From Halomonas sp. CH40 (GTDB taxonomy: Bacteria > Pseudomonadota > Gammaproteobacteria > Pseudomonadales > Halomonadaceae), in assembly GCA_041875495.1 (NCBI GenBank), contig CP112982.1, positions 2,666,001 to 2,730,000 of the forward strand: a stretch of 64,000 nt of DNA, given 5' to 3'. The first letter of the stretch is position 1, and each line of letters starts with the position of its first letter. Below the pieces are notes generated by a model, which ran no database searches, was not told where the DNA came from, and saw only the letters and a program-made list of their open reading frames with translations. The translations under genes and the position numbers were made by a program. Positions 19,071 through 28,108 of this stretch are shown in pieces.

Positions 19071-19796
19071 ATGGCGACACCGCATATCAACGCAGAAATG
19101 GGCGATTTCGCCGATACCGTACTGATGCCCGGCGACCCGCTGCGCGCCAAATACATCGCTGACACCTACCTGGAAAATGTGCGCCAGGTCAACGACGTGC
19201 GCAGCATGTTCGGCTATACCGGCACCTATCAGGGCCGCGAAATTTCAGTGATGGGCCACGGCATGGGGATTCCGTCGGTATCCATCTACGCCAAGGAGCT
19301 GATTACCGATTTTGGCGTGAAGTCGATTATCCGTGTGGGTTCCTGCGGCGCGGTGCGTGATGATGTCAACGTGCGTGATGTGGTCATCGGCATGGGTGCC
19401 TGCACCGACTCCAAAGTGAATCGCATGCGCTTTAACGACCACGACTTCTCGGCCATCGCGGACTTTGACCTGACCCGCCATGCCGTCGCGGCAGCCAATG
19501 CCCAGAACGTCCCGGTCAAAGTCGGCAATATCTTTTCAGCGGATCTGTTTTATAACCCGCAGACCGAGATGGCTGAACTGCTCAAGCGCTACGGCATCGT
19601 CGGCGTGGAAATGGAAGCCGCAGGCCTTTACGGCGTGGCCGCCGAATTTGGCGCCCGCACGTTGACCATCTGCACGGTGTCTGACCACATTCTGAAAGGC
19701 GATTCCCTCTCCAGCGCCGACCGCCAGACCACTTTCAACGACATGATGACCATTGCGCTCGATACTGTGCTGCGCGACGACGCCGGCAAGGCCTGA
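19071..19796 (+). CDS. deoD: Purine nucleoside phosphorylase, DeoD type
   Basis: Hexameric bacterial PNP cleaving (deoxy)purine nucleosides with phosphate. The 241 aa are colinear with the family: [71 protein letters not shown], and CTVSDHI with the catalytic Asp. A strong AAGGAG at 19059-19064 precedes the ATG, in a 35-bp gap after deoB. Confidence 0.96.
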   Translation: MATPHINAEMGDFADTVLMPGDPLRAKYIADTYLENVRQVNDVRSMFGYTGTYQGREISVMGHGMGIPSVSIYAKELITDFGVKSIIRVGSCGAVRDDVNVRDVVIGMGACTDSKVNRMRFNDHDFSAIADFDLTRHAVAAANAQNVPVKVGNIFSADLFYNPQTEMAELLKRYGIVGVEMEAAGLYGVAAEFGARTLTICTVSDHILKGDSLSSADRQTTFNDMMTIALDTVLRDDAGKA

Positions 19797-19832
19797 CCGA
19801 CAGCAACTCCGAGCCAAAAAGAGGATAACCCC

Positions 19833-20243
19833 ATGACGCAAGCAAATCAGGCACTGGTGGACACCCTACTAACCACCCTGGGCAACGCCTACGCGCCCTA
19901 CTCCCATCATCCGGTCGCGGCGGTCATGGAATGCCCGGATGGCCAGCAATTTTCTGGCTGCAATGTGGAAGTCGCCCACTACAAGGGGCTGTGCGCGGAA
20001 GCTTCGGCGATTGCGGCAATGATTACCGCTGGCCAGCGCGAGCTTGCCAAGGTATACGTCATGGGCCCCGGTGAACACCTGTGCACGCCCTGCGGCGACT
20101 GTCGCCAACGCATCCGTGAGTTCGCCACCCCAGACACACAGATCATGGTGCTTTCCCACCAGGGCGAGGTGCTGAAAACCTACAGCATGGAAACATTATT
20201 GCCTGACGCCTTCGGGCCGGAAAACCTGCCATCGCAACAATAA
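19833..20243 (+). CDS. cdd: Cytidine deaminase
   Basis: Zinc-dependent deamination of (deoxy)cytidine to (deoxy)uridine, which then feeds the phosphorylases upstream. It is the short tetrameric type (136 aa). Zinc motifs are LCAEASAIAAM (Cys ligand and catalytic Glu) and PCGDCRQRIREF (two Cys ligands); NVEVAHYKG replaces the usual NVEN-type stretch. AGAGG precedes the start. Last gene of the operon, followed by a large inverted repeat. Confidence 0.92.
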   Translation: MTQANQALVDTLLTTLGNAYAPYSHHPVAAVMECPDGQQFSGCNVEVAHYKGLCAEASAIAAMITAGQRELAKVYVMGPGEHLCTPCGDCRQRIREFATPDTQIMVLSHQGEVLKTYSMETLLPDAFGPENLPSQQ

Positions 20244-20320
20244 TGAACCTTAGTTAACTCGCATTGCTTTTACCCCCGCATCATCGCACTCTGCTTGCCA
20301 CTATAGTTAGGCGCTCTGCC

Positions 20321-20384
20321 CACTGGGCAGGGCCAATAATTCGATCCTGTTGACTCACTCCTGTGAAGCTGGCCCTGCCCAGTG
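20321..20384 (+). repeat. 14-bp perfect inverted repeat after cdd
   Basis: CACTGGGCAGGGCC (20321-20334) and GGCCCTGCCCAGTG (20371-20384) are perfect inverted copies separated by 36 bp. Outside them, CTCTGCTTGCCACT at 20290-20303 and CTCTGCTTGGCACT at 20390-20403 form a near-perfect direct repeat. There is no T-tract. It may fold as a long hairpin ending the nucleoside operon or act as an operator for the next gene. Confidence 0.55.
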
Positions 20385-20456
20385 CATACTCTGCTTGGCA
20401 CTGCAGCGGTGATGCCACAGGAACAGAGCAACAGCAATGGCTCTGGAGTGCTTGAA

Positions 20457-21998
20457 ATGTCTGATTGGACATCGGGTTATGTGGCGGATATCAACTACAC
20501 CTTCGGCTATTATGCTGAACTGAACCCGCTAAGAATTGATCTTGCCTTTATTAATGCAGGCATCCGCCCGCCAGAGGTGGTTAACGCCTGTGAGTTGGGT
20601 TTCGGCCAGGGCATGAGCACTAACCTGCATGCGGCAGCCTCGCGGATTAATTGGTATGGCACCGACTTCAACCCCAACCAGGCGGCGTTTGCCCGTGAAG
20701 TGGCCGGGGTGAGCCAGTCCGGGGCACAGCTGTTTGACGATGCCTTTGATCAGTTCTGCCAACGCGATGACCTGCCAGAATTTGACTTTATCGGCCTGCA
20801 CGGCATCTGGAGCTGGATCTCGGATGACAACCGCGCGGTGGTGGTCGATTTTGTGCGTCGCAAGCTCAAGGTCGGCGGCGTGCTCTTCATCAGCTACAAC
20901 ACCCAACCCGGCTGGGCCGCCATGGTCCCCATGCGTGACCTGCTGGTGGAACATTCAGAAGTGATGAGCGCGCCCGGCGCAGGCACCCTGACCCGGGTGG
21001 ATGACGCCATGACCTTTGCTGAAAAGCTGATTGAGGTGAACCCGCGCTTCTGTCAGGCCAACCCGCAGATCAAGGGGCGCATCGAGAAGATGCGCAAGGA
21101 CAATAAAAACTATCTGGCCCATGAATACTTCAACCGCGACTGGGAACCCATGGGGTTCTCGAAAATGGCCAGTTGGCTGTCTTCGGCCAAGATGGAATGG
21201 GCAACATCGGCCCGTTATGCCGACTCCATTGATACCATTCAGCTGTCCCAGGAGCAGCGCGCCCTGCTCGAATCGATCAGCGACCCCATGTTCCGTCAGA
21301 CCGTGCGGGATTTCTGCGAAAACCGTCAGTTCCGTACGGATTACTGGATCAAGGGTGGCCGGCGTTTAAGCGCTATTGAGCAGCAGGAAGCCCTGGATCA
21401 GCTGCGTATTATCATGGTCATCCCGCGTGACAATGTAGAGCTCAAGATCGCCGGACAGCAGGGGAATTTCGATCTTCCGGAAGCCGTCTATCAACCCATT
21501 CTGGATATACTCGACAATTATCAGCCCATCACCATAGCTGAGCTGCGCCAGCAGCTGGAAGGCAAAAACATTGCTGCAGCAGCGCTGACCAGCGCCATTA
21601 CGATTCTGGGGGCTAAGAATGTCATCATGCCTGCCCAGCAGGAGGCGGAAATCGATGCAGCCCGACCGTCAACCGAGCGACTTAACCGTTTCCTTTTGAA
21701 CAAATCGCGCAGCACTCAGGACATCAGCTACCTGGCCAGCCCAGTGGTCGCTGGCGGCGTTAATGTGGCGCTGTTTCATCAGCTGTTTTTACTCTCGGTA
21801 GTGGAAGGCGGCAAAACGCCTGAGGATCTGGCCAGAACCGCCTGGCGGGTGCTGTCGGCTCAGAACAAATGCCTGATCAAGGACGGCCAATCGCTCTCCG
21901 GCGAACAGGATAATGTGGCTGAGCTGATTCAGCATGCCACCCGGTTTAGCGAGCAGCAGTTGCCGATCTACAAGGCACTGGAAATTATTTCAGCCTGA
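20457..21998 (+). CDS. Class I SAM methyltransferase with methyltransferase regulatory domain
   Basis: Protein of about 513 aa. The N-terminal Rossmann methyltransferase region starts TFGYYAELNP and has motif I VNACELGFGQGMSTN, then WYGTDFNPNQA and DFIGLHGIWSWISDDNR. The middle (about 220-300) resembles the methyltransferase regulatory domain family (PF10119) found with such enzymes, and a helical C-terminal part follows. The ATG at 20457 is preferred over the upstream 20382 because GGAG lies nine bases before it. Substrate unknown; similar proteins often sit near surface-polysaccharide or secretion loci, but nothing here confirms that. An aminotransferase follows after a hairpin. Confidence 0.75.
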   Translation: MSDWTSGYVADINYTFGYYAELNPLRIDLAFINAGIRPPEVVNACELGFGQGMSTNLHAAASRINWYGTDFNPNQAAFAREVAGVSQSGAQLFDDAFDQFCQRDDLPEFDFIGLHGIWSWISDDNRAVVVDFVRRKLKVGGVLFISYNTQPGWAAMVPMRDLLVEHSEVMSAPGAGTLTRVDDAMTFAEKLIEVNPRFCQANPQIKGRIEKMRKDNKNYLAHEYFNRDWEPMGFSKMASWLSSAKMEWATSARYADSIDTIQLSQEQRALLESISDPMFRQTVRDFCENRQFRTDYWIKGGRRLSAIEQQEALDQLRIIMVIPRDNVELKIAGQQGNFDLPEAVYQPILDILDNYQPITIAELRQQLEGKNIAAAALTSAITILGAKNVIMPAQQEAEIDAARPSTERLNRFLLNKSRSTQDISYLASPVVAGGVNVALFHQLFLLSVVEGGKTPEDLARTAWRVLSAQNKCLIKDGQSLSGEQDNVAELIQHATRFSEQQLPIYKALEIISA

Positions 21999-22009
21999 CC
22001 CTCATCGCT

Positions 22010-22043
22010 GCCCGTATGCCACTACAGTTGTTGGCATACGGGC
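22010..22043 (+). terminator. Hairpin after methyltransferase gene
   Basis: GCCCGTATGCCA (22010-22021) and TGGCATACGGGC (22032-22043) form a perfect 12-bp stem with a 10-nt loop, 11 bp after the stop codon. Only a weak T-rich tail (CTTCTCCGTATTCTT) follows, so termination may be partial. Confidence 0.6.
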
Positions 22044-22118
22044 GAGCTTCTCCGTATTCTTGTCTTCTCTGTTGCAACCCCCATTGCAACCTCTGCCATT
22101 GTTATTGAGGAGATGTTG

Positions 22119-23243
22119 ATGTCTGCACTTTTGCCCCATATTGACCCTGATGGCCTGCTGGAATACTCGGTGGTTTACACTGACCGTGCTCTTAACCATA
22201 TGTCACAGCGCTTTCAAGGCGTGATGCGCGATATTTCCACAACGCTCAAAGAAGTCTATAACGCGCACGCGGCAGTTATTGTTCCCGGTAGTGGCACTTT
22301 TGGCATGGAAGCGGTGGCCCGCCAGTTCGCTCTCGATCAGAAAACCCTGGTGATTCGCAATGGCTGGTTCAGTTACCGCTGGACCCAGATTATCGAAATG
22401 GGACGACTCACCGACCAGCATAGCGTGCTGAAGGCGCAACGCCTGGATCCGGACAACCCTTCCTCGCCCTTTGCTCCTCAACCCGCTGAAGAGGTTGCTC
22501 GTCATATTCGTAATGAAAAACCCGCCGTGGTGTTTGCCCCTCAGGTAGAAACCTCAGCGGGCATTCTGCTTCCGGATGAGTATATCCGTACCCTTGCCGA
22601 AGCCACCCGGGAAGTTGGCGGGCTGTTTGTGCTCGACGCCATTGCGGCTGGCACACTGTGGGTAGATATGCAGGCACTGGGGGTTGATGTTGTGGTCAGT
22701 GCGCCACAAAAAGGCTGGAGCGGTTCGCCGTGCTGCGCCATGGTCATGCTGTCAGAGCGCGCTACCCAGCGCCTGAGCGATACCCAAAGCAACAGCTTCG
22801 CCTGTGACCTGGGCAAGTGGCATAGCATCATGCAGGCTTACGAAAATGGTGGCCATGCCTATCATGCCACCCTTCCCACCGATGCGCTGGCACAGTTGCG
22901 CGATATCATGCAGGAGACGCGAGACTACGGATTTGAGCGGGTCAAGCAAGAGCAGCAAGCGATTGGACAGGAAGTACGCAGCATGCTCAAGCGTCATGGC
23001 TTTACCAGCGTTGCGGCCGACGGTTTTGAAGCACCGGGGGTTGTGGTCAGCTACACTAATGACAGCGGCCTGGTTGGCAAACTGGCTCAAGCCGGTGTTC
23101 AGGTTGCGGGTAGCGTGCCCTTGATGTGCGACGAAGGGGATCAGTTCCAGGCGTTTCGCATCGGCCTGTTTGGCCTGGACAAGTTGCATCACACCCAGCG
23201 CAGCGTAGACACGCTGGAAAAGGCGATTGTGTCACTAAAATAA
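22119..23243 (+). CDS. PLP-dependent class V aminotransferase
   Basis: Fold-type I, class V aminotransferase (alanine-glyoxylate/serine-pyruvate type), about 374 aa. Seen are VPGSGTFGMEAVARQF (cofactor phosphate pocket), APQVETSAGI, FVLDAIAAGTLWVDM with the pyridine-binding Asp, and SAPQKGWSGSPCCA with the Schiff-base Lys. The ATG at 22119 fits GAGGAG at 22106-22111 better than the one at 22113. Amino donor unknown. Its neighbour is an orphan methyltransferase, and a bidirectional terminator-like hairpin follows. Confidence 0.85.
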   Translation: MSALLPHIDPDGLLEYSVVYTDRALNHMSQRFQGVMRDISTTLKEVYNAHAAVIVPGSGTFGMEAVARQFALDQKTLVIRNGWFSYRWTQIIEMGRLTDQHSVLKAQRLDPDNPSSPFAPQPAEEVARHIRNEKPAVVFAPQVETSAGILLPDEYIRTLAEATREVGGLFVLDAIAAGTLWVDMQALGVDVVVSAPQKGWSGSPCCAMVMLSERATQRLSDTQSNSFACDLGKWHSIMQAYENGGHAYHATLPTDALAQLRDIMQETRDYGFERVKQEQQAIGQEVRSMLKRHGFTSVAADGFEAPGVVVSYTNDSGLVGKLAQAGVQVAGSVPLMCDEGDQFQAFRIGLFGLDKLHHTQRSVDTLEKAIVSLK

Positions 23244-23258
23244 AGACGCGATAAACAA

Positions 23259-23283
23259 CGCCCACCGGACAAAACGGTGGGCG
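23259..23283. terminator. Bidirectional terminator between aminotransferase and CBS-BON gene
   Basis: CGCCCACCG (23259-23267) pairs with CGGTGGGCG (23275-23283). On the minus strand it is followed by TTGTTTATC, which fits termination of the CBS-BON gene; on the plus strand the tail is not T-rich. Confidence 0.6.
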
Positions 23284-23312
23284 CTGGCTGGCTGTTATAC
23301 GATCAATTGCGC

Positions 23313-24002
23313 TTAGTAACCACCTACACCGCGTGGTGCATAGCCAAGATTATTTTCTACCCGCGACACGCCAGGGGTATTTTCAGCAGCAACTTCAAGG
23401 GCTTTGCGCTGGTCGCTGGAGTCAATCAGCCCCCATAGCTCGGCCACCCCATTACTTACTGTCACACTGATAGCAGCAGACCTGACGCCAGTGTTTTTCT
23501 CGATCTCATCGAGAATGGCCTCGCGTATGGCACGGTCATCCTTGAGGGCGCTATCCGATACGGCAGCCTCGGTGGCTAGGCCCTGCAGCAGGTTGGCGCG
23601 GCTGACAATCCCCACCAGTTTGCCTTCTTTGACCACGGGCACCCGCTTGATGCGATGTTTTTCCAGCAGCCGGGCAATCTTGTGTAGCGGCGTGTCTTCC
23701 TCGATGGTCATGGGGTTGACGGTCATGACCTCCTCCGCCTTGCGGCCATGGGTCTTGACGTAGTCGGCGGGGTCTTTATGGCCCGCGAAAAGAGACAGCC
23801 ACCAGGACGCCTCTTTACCGCCTTCCTTTTGAATGCGCCTCATCAGGTCACCTTCAGAGACAATGCCCACAACCTGATGGCTTTCATCGACCACCGGCAC
23901 AGCACTGATATGGTGTTCCAGCAGCAGTTTGGCAATAGCACTGACCTCTTCCTGTGGCCCCACGCTGATGACATCTTTGGTCATAATATCGACAGCTTGC
24001 AT
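23313..24002 (-). CDS. CBS-domain pair plus BON domain protein
   Basis: Predicted soluble sensor of 229 aa. Two CBS motifs (residues about 5-60, AVDIMTKDVISVGPQ to VVGIVSEGDLMRR; and about 90-140, AEEVMTVNPMTIEEDT to LVGIVSRANLLQGL) form a Bateman module that normally binds adenine nucleotides. A BON domain follows (about 148-220, IREAILDEIEKNTG to NTPGVSRVENNLGYAPRG), a fold linked to phospholipid or envelope binding. No signal peptide or membrane segment. Target and ligand are not evident from sequence. Confidence 0.85.
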   Translation of the reverse strand: MQAVDIMTKDVISVGPQEEVSAIAKLLLEHHISAVPVVDESHQVVGIVSEGDLMRRIQKEGGKEASWWLSLFAGHKDPADYVKTHGRKAEEVMTVNPMTIEEDTPLHKIARLLEKHRIKRVPVVKEGKLVGIVSRANLLQGLATEAAVSDSALKDDRAIREAILDEIEKNTGVRSAAISVTVSNGVAELWGLIDSSDQRKALEVAAENTPGVSRVENNLGYAPRGVGGY

Positions 24003-24225
24003 TAGACACTCCTCAGTTTGTGCAGTATGAATCCAATCGCAGATTCAAAACATGAATCATAGCCTCAGGTTAGCGCGCCTGACAGGGCTCTGCCATCTTC
24101 ATCCAGCAAATAGACCTGGTTATTGATCTGGCGCAGTCTTTGTCTCTCTTCAGATCCGGCTTGCCATCTGCCATCCATCAGGCGACCATTGCGAGCTGTT
24201 TACCCCGCTGCTCTGGAGCCTGGGA

Positions 24226-25248
24226 ATGTCGACTGCCCGTTTTTCCCCTTTTGAGTTGTTGCTGCTCAACAGCCGCAGCCAGGTGGATACGGCAATCCTG
24301 CTGCTACTCGCCTGGGTGCTGGTTCAGCGCCAGCATATCAGCGAAGGGCAACGTCGCCGACGCCTGGCTCAGGTAAGCGCCCACTTTCGTCATGGCCACG
24401 AACTTGGCCCTGTCATGCAGGTTGCCCACCAGCAAGACATGCAGGCTATTCAGCTGGCCGCCGAGATTGTCCATCGTGAATGCTCACCGACCCGTAGCCT
24501 GAAGGTCATCCAGCAGGCCATTGCACTGGCCGGCGACAATGGCAACCTTTGCCATGCCAACCACTATATTCTGCATTTTCTGGCCGATCTGCTGGGTATC
24601 ACACCGGAAACCCTGACGACTCTGTATAAAGAACTCACCGGCGCCAGCCTCGAAGCACCAGGCGATATGAGCACCCAGGCCTATTGGCGCCAATACGATC
24701 CACACCACGATGAACGCCAGGCCCAGCAGCAAGCAGCAGCTGAGAAAGCCCGTGCCGATGCCGCCGCTACTGCACAGCAACGCGAACATGAACGCCAACA
24801 GCGTCGCGCTGATAAACAGCGCAAACGTCAGGAGCGTGCTGATCGTAAAGCAGCAGTACGTGCGCAGCGAGAAAAGGCCAAGCAGGAAAAAGCGCGACAG
24901 GCCCAGGCCCGGCGTGAACAAAAACGCCAGGAAAAGGCCCGACGTGAAAAAGCGCACCAAGAAAACGCGCAACATGAAAAGCACCGCAAAGAGTATCAGC
25001 AGCATTCGCAGCAGGCCGGCGCTCGCCAGCCCCCCACTGACCGGACAGCCAGGGCGCTGGCCGTGCTGGGGTTACGGCCTGGGGCCAGCCGCAGTGAGAT
25101 TCGCCGCGCTTACCGCAAGATGGCCCAACTGCATCATCCTGATCGCTTCTTTTCACAAAGCGATCAGCAGATTGCTCTGGCGTCAGCGCGCTTTCAACGC
25201 ATTAAAAATGCTTATGATTATCTGAGCCAGCGCGGAGAGCGCTCTTGA
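24226..25248 (+). CDS. TerB/DjlA-like protein with C-terminal J domain
   Basis: Protein of 340 aa with three parts. Residues about 1-140 form a helical region reminiscent of TerB/DjlA (ILLLLAWVLVQRQHISEGQRRRRL, LADLLGITPETLTTLYKELTG). Residues 160-262 form a very charged Lys/Arg/Glu/Gln-rich coiled coil. Residues about 270-340 form a J domain with intact HPD (AVLGLRPGASRSEIRRAYRKMAQLHHPDRFF), so it should stimulate a DnaK-type Hsp70. GGAG at 24211-24214 supports the start. No transmembrane segment as in DjlA. Followed after 95 bp by a degenerate J-like protein. Confidence 0.75.
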   Translation: MSTARFSPFELLLLNSRSQVDTAILLLLAWVLVQRQHISEGQRRRRLAQVSAHFRHGHELGPVMQVAHQQDMQAIQLAAEIVHRECSPTRSLKVIQQAIALAGDNGNLCHANHYILHFLADLLGITPETLTTLYKELTGASLEAPGDMSTQAYWRQYDPHHDERQAQQQAAAEKARADAAATAQQREHERQQRRADKQRKRQERADRKAAVRAQREKAKQEKARQAQARREQKRQEKARREKAHQENAQHEKHRKEYQQHSQQAGARQPPTDRTARALAVLGLRPGASRSEIRRAYRKMAQLHHPDRFFSQSDQQIALASARFQRIKNAYDYLSQRGERS

Positions 25249-25343
25249 ACGATCACTCTTGATTTCCCGGAAGGCGCACAGCAACATGGAATCTGCTCAC
25301 AGTCGTGGACTAACGCCCTTTTTGAACGGATATTCTGCCCGTC

Positions 25344-25775
25344 ATGCGTGACCTTTATCAGCGTCTTGATTTGCCGCCCGATGCCAGCCAACAGGCCATT
25401 GCCAAGGCCATTGAGCACTGCCAGCACAATGCCCTGAAACAGGATGCCGCGGCGGTACTTGGCATTCCCGAGCACCGCCTCGCCTATGACCAGCTGCACA
25501 CAACCCTCAGCGATATCGGCCAACTGCGCTCGCGCCTGGGGTTAACCCACGGTGCCCACTGGCAAGGCAGCGTTGCCAATGATTTCTCGCTGCCTCCGGA
25601 TCAGACCCGCTCCTGCCAGGATGATCTGGTCGAGCGGGTCAGCCGTGCGGCAATGCTTTATAACCGCTGGCAGCGCTTTCGGGACAGCGGCTTACTGGTC
25701 GCCACCCTCTTGACCGTCGCTGGCATGAGCCTCGCCGCTGGGCTCGCCTGGGGCATGCGGCTGGCGAGCGCCTGA
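25344..25775 (+). CDS. Small membrane-anchored protein with degenerate J-like domain
   Basis: 143-aa protein whose N-terminus (DLYQRLDLPPDASQQAIAKAIEHCQHNALKQD) resembles helices I-II of a J domain but lacks HPD, so it probably cannot activate an Hsp70 by itself. One hydrophobic helix lies near the C-terminus (GLLVATLLTVAGMSLAAGLAWGM). It may act with the HPD-containing J protein upstream (inference). Its last 84 bases are antisense to the end of the MscS-type gene. Similarity is weak, so hypothetical protein is the cautious name. Confidence 0.6.
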   Translation: MRDLYQRLDLPPDASQQAIAKAIEHCQHNALKQDAAAVLGIPEHRLAYDQLHTTLSDIGQLRSRLGLTHGAHWQGSVANDFSLPPDQTRSCQDDLVERVSRAAMLYNRWQRFRDSGLLVATLLTVAGMSLAAGLAWGMRLASA

Positions 25776-27995
25776 GGCTCTGGCCGGGCTATCCGCTGCT
25801 TGCCAACCAGCCGCCGCCTGGCCTTCCATACTGACGCTCAGGCGTGGTGCTCCCAGGTTGAGTTCCTGCGCTTCCATACGCTGTTTGAGCAGCAGGTTAA
25901 AGGCGCGGGCCACATCCCACTGCATTTCCGGAGCGGTTTTAAAGCGCATCCGCAGGATCGGGCAGCCTTCTTCAAAGCCATTGACCCCCTGCATTTCCAG
26001 CGGCGACCAGATGTAGTGGCGCATCATCGGGTCTTGCCGCAAGGCGAGCGCGGTTTCCTGCATCAGGTTGATGGCGCTGTCGATTTTCATATCAAAAGGA
26101 ATGCGGATTTTCATCAAGGCGATACCGAACTGGCGGGACATATTGTGGATGGAATCAATTCGGCTGAAGGTAATGATATGTACAATGCCGTCCAGATCAC
26201 GCAGGCGCACGGTGCGCAGGGTCAACCCTTCGACGGTGCCCATATGACCATTGATCTGGACAAAATCATCAACTGCCAGCGAATCTTCAATCACAATAAA
26301 AATACCGGTAATCAGATCCTGTACCAGCGTCTGGGCGCCAAAACCGATCGCCAACCCAATCACACCGGCACCGGCCAGCAGCGGCGTCACGTTGACCCCC
26401 AGGTTGGCAAGCCCAGCAATACTGGCGATGATCAGAATAGTGACCAGTAACACATTGCGAATCATCGGCGTGATTGTCTGGGCACGGGCCTGATTAACCC
26501 GCCGACCGCGCGAACCCGCCGAGGTGATCAGCGCCCGCTGAATAGCCGTATCGGCCAGAATCCACACCAGCCAGGCAAGTAACACCGTGGCCCCCAGGCT
26601 CAATAGCGCTTCTCCAATGCCTGCTCCAGCCAGCCCCTGATGGCCAATGCCAAACAGCGAACTGCTCCAAACCTGCATAAAGAGTTCAGCGAAAATCACC
26701 CAGGACACAATGTGCCCCAGCACGAACCCGAAGCGTTCAAGACGCTTGCGATACTGGCTGGTACGCCGGCGGTGACGATGTTTACCGATTCTTTCTGCCT
26801 GACGCCTTAACAACCCGGTGATCACCAGGGTCAACACCAGCAGGCTGGCGGACACAATCGAACGCGCCAGCGCCGTTCCCACATCCCCCACCGAGATAAA
26901 GATTGCCAGCAGTGAACCGCCTACCAGCAGCAGCGCCGGAATATGCCAGAGCCCGCCCAGGGCACGGCTGATTTCCACGGCTGTGCTGGCATCGCGGCGC
27001 AGATGATAGGGCCGATTGCAGATCAGATGACGTATCGGGCGTTTGAACTTGAAAATAAACCGCGCAGAGATGAGCGCTGCCAGCATGTTGGCAAAAATCG
27101 ACACCAGGTTGGAAAGCTCTCCACCCAGCATATCGACCAGGCGGCTCGAATTAACCGCATCGCCCAGGGCAATCAGGGCGCCAATCACAAACAGGCGGCG
27201 CAGCGCTTTTAGCTGCAGAAGGCGTACGGCGGTAAAGCGGTGGCCACGGCTGAAAAAAGCTATCACGGTTTCAAACACCACCGACAGCGCCCGCCCGCAC
27301 AGGCACACATAGGCCAATACCAGCGCCGCCGTTCTGCCAGCACTTGCAGGCAGCAATTGCCCCAGGCCAAGCACAATGGCAAAAGAAAGCGCCCAGGGCA
27401 GCATCCGCCGCAGAAAATGCACAGCCATCAGCCAACCTTTAGGGTCGCGGGGCAGGTCATGCGGCCACCCCTTACGGGTGGCAATCAGGCGCCCTATGGC
27501 TATCATCACGATCAGCAGAATGGCCCAGACGCCCCCCAGTACCAGGCCATCAGCGGCGGTTTTGGCCAGCTCGCTCAAGCTGGCATTACTGCCAAGCTGC
27601 TGCAGGTCTTCCAGACCATCGTTGAGTTGCTGGGTCCATTTTTCCTGAGGCGAGCCCCCCTCCTGAGCCTGCTCACCAATATCTGTCAGGGTTTCCGCCA
27701 ATGCCCCCAGCAACCCCTGGCGGCTGATCACTTCCTCTTGTGTAGCGGCATTAACGGTCTGCAGCTCTTTTAAAGAGCTCAATAGTTGCTGACGCTGTTC
27801 ATCGCTTTCCAGCAGGGTAACCACATCATCCAGCGAGCGCTGGAACTCTGCCTGAGTAACCTCTTCCTCCTGGACTTCAGTGGTGCTGAACCCAGGGATC
27901 GACACCATCTGGGCGTGCAACGGCGTTGTCATCAGGCTGAGTATCAGCAGACCAAGGAAGCTGGCCAACGGGGTTATTCTTTTGTGCAGTCGCAC
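25692..27995 (-). CDS. Large MscS-family mechanosensitive channel (YbiO-like)
   Basis: 767-aa tension-gated ion channel. A signal peptide (about 1-28, ending LHAQ) is followed by a periplasmic helical region with coiled-coil character (about 30-140), many transmembrane helices, and the MscS pore region near residue 545 (NVTPLLAGAGVIGLAIGFGAQTLVQDLITGIFIVIEDSLAVDDFV). The cytoplasmic beta domain follows. Such channels release solutes on hypo-osmotic shock, fitting an organism that accumulates compatible solutes. The polar tail after about residue 735 is encoded opposite the 3' end of the convergent small gene. Confidence 0.88.
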   Translation of the reverse strand: MRLHKRITPLASFLGLLILSLMTTPLHAQMVSIPGFSTTEVQEEEVTQAEFQRSLDDVVTLLESDEQRQQLLSSLKELQTVNAATQEEVISRQGLLGALAETLTDIGEQAQEGGSPQEKWTQQLNDGLEDLQQLGSNASLSELAKTAADGLVLGGVWAILLIVMIAIGRLIATRKGWPHDLPRDPKGWLMAVHFLRRMLPWALSFAIVLGLGQLLPASAGRTAALVLAYVCLCGRALSVVFETVIAFFSRGHRFTAVRLLQLKALRRLFVIGALIALGDAVNSSRLVDMLGGELSNLVSIFANMLAALISARFIFKFKRPIRHLICNRPYHLRRDASTAVEISRALGGLWHIPALLLVGGSLLAIFISVGDVGTALARSIVSASLLVLTLVITGLLRRQAERIGKHRHRRRTSQYRKRLERFGFVLGHIVSWVIFAELFMQVWSSSLFGIGHQGLAGAGIGEALLSLGATVLLAWLVWILADTAIQRALITSAGSRGRRVNQARAQTITPMIRNVLLVTILIIASIAGLANLGVNVTPLLAGAGVIGLAIGFGAQTLVQDLITGIFIVIEDSLAVDDFVQINGHMGTVEGLTLRTVRLRDLDGIVHIITFSRIDSIHNMSRQFGIALMKIRIPFDMKIDSAINLMQETALALRQDPMMRHYIWSPLEMQGVNGFEEGCPILRMRFKTAPEMQWDVARAFNLLLKQRMEAQELNLGAPRLSVSMEGQAAAGWQAADSPARASGARQPHAPGEPSGEAHASDGQEGGDQ

Positions 27996-28108
27996 GAATA
28001 TCTCCTAACAGGTGATCACTTAAACGCAGGCACTCAAAAGCATGTCTTGCTTTGCTGAGGTCTATGATAGGCTGAAGCCATGATTTGTTCAGCTCACAGG
28101 AACAAGAG

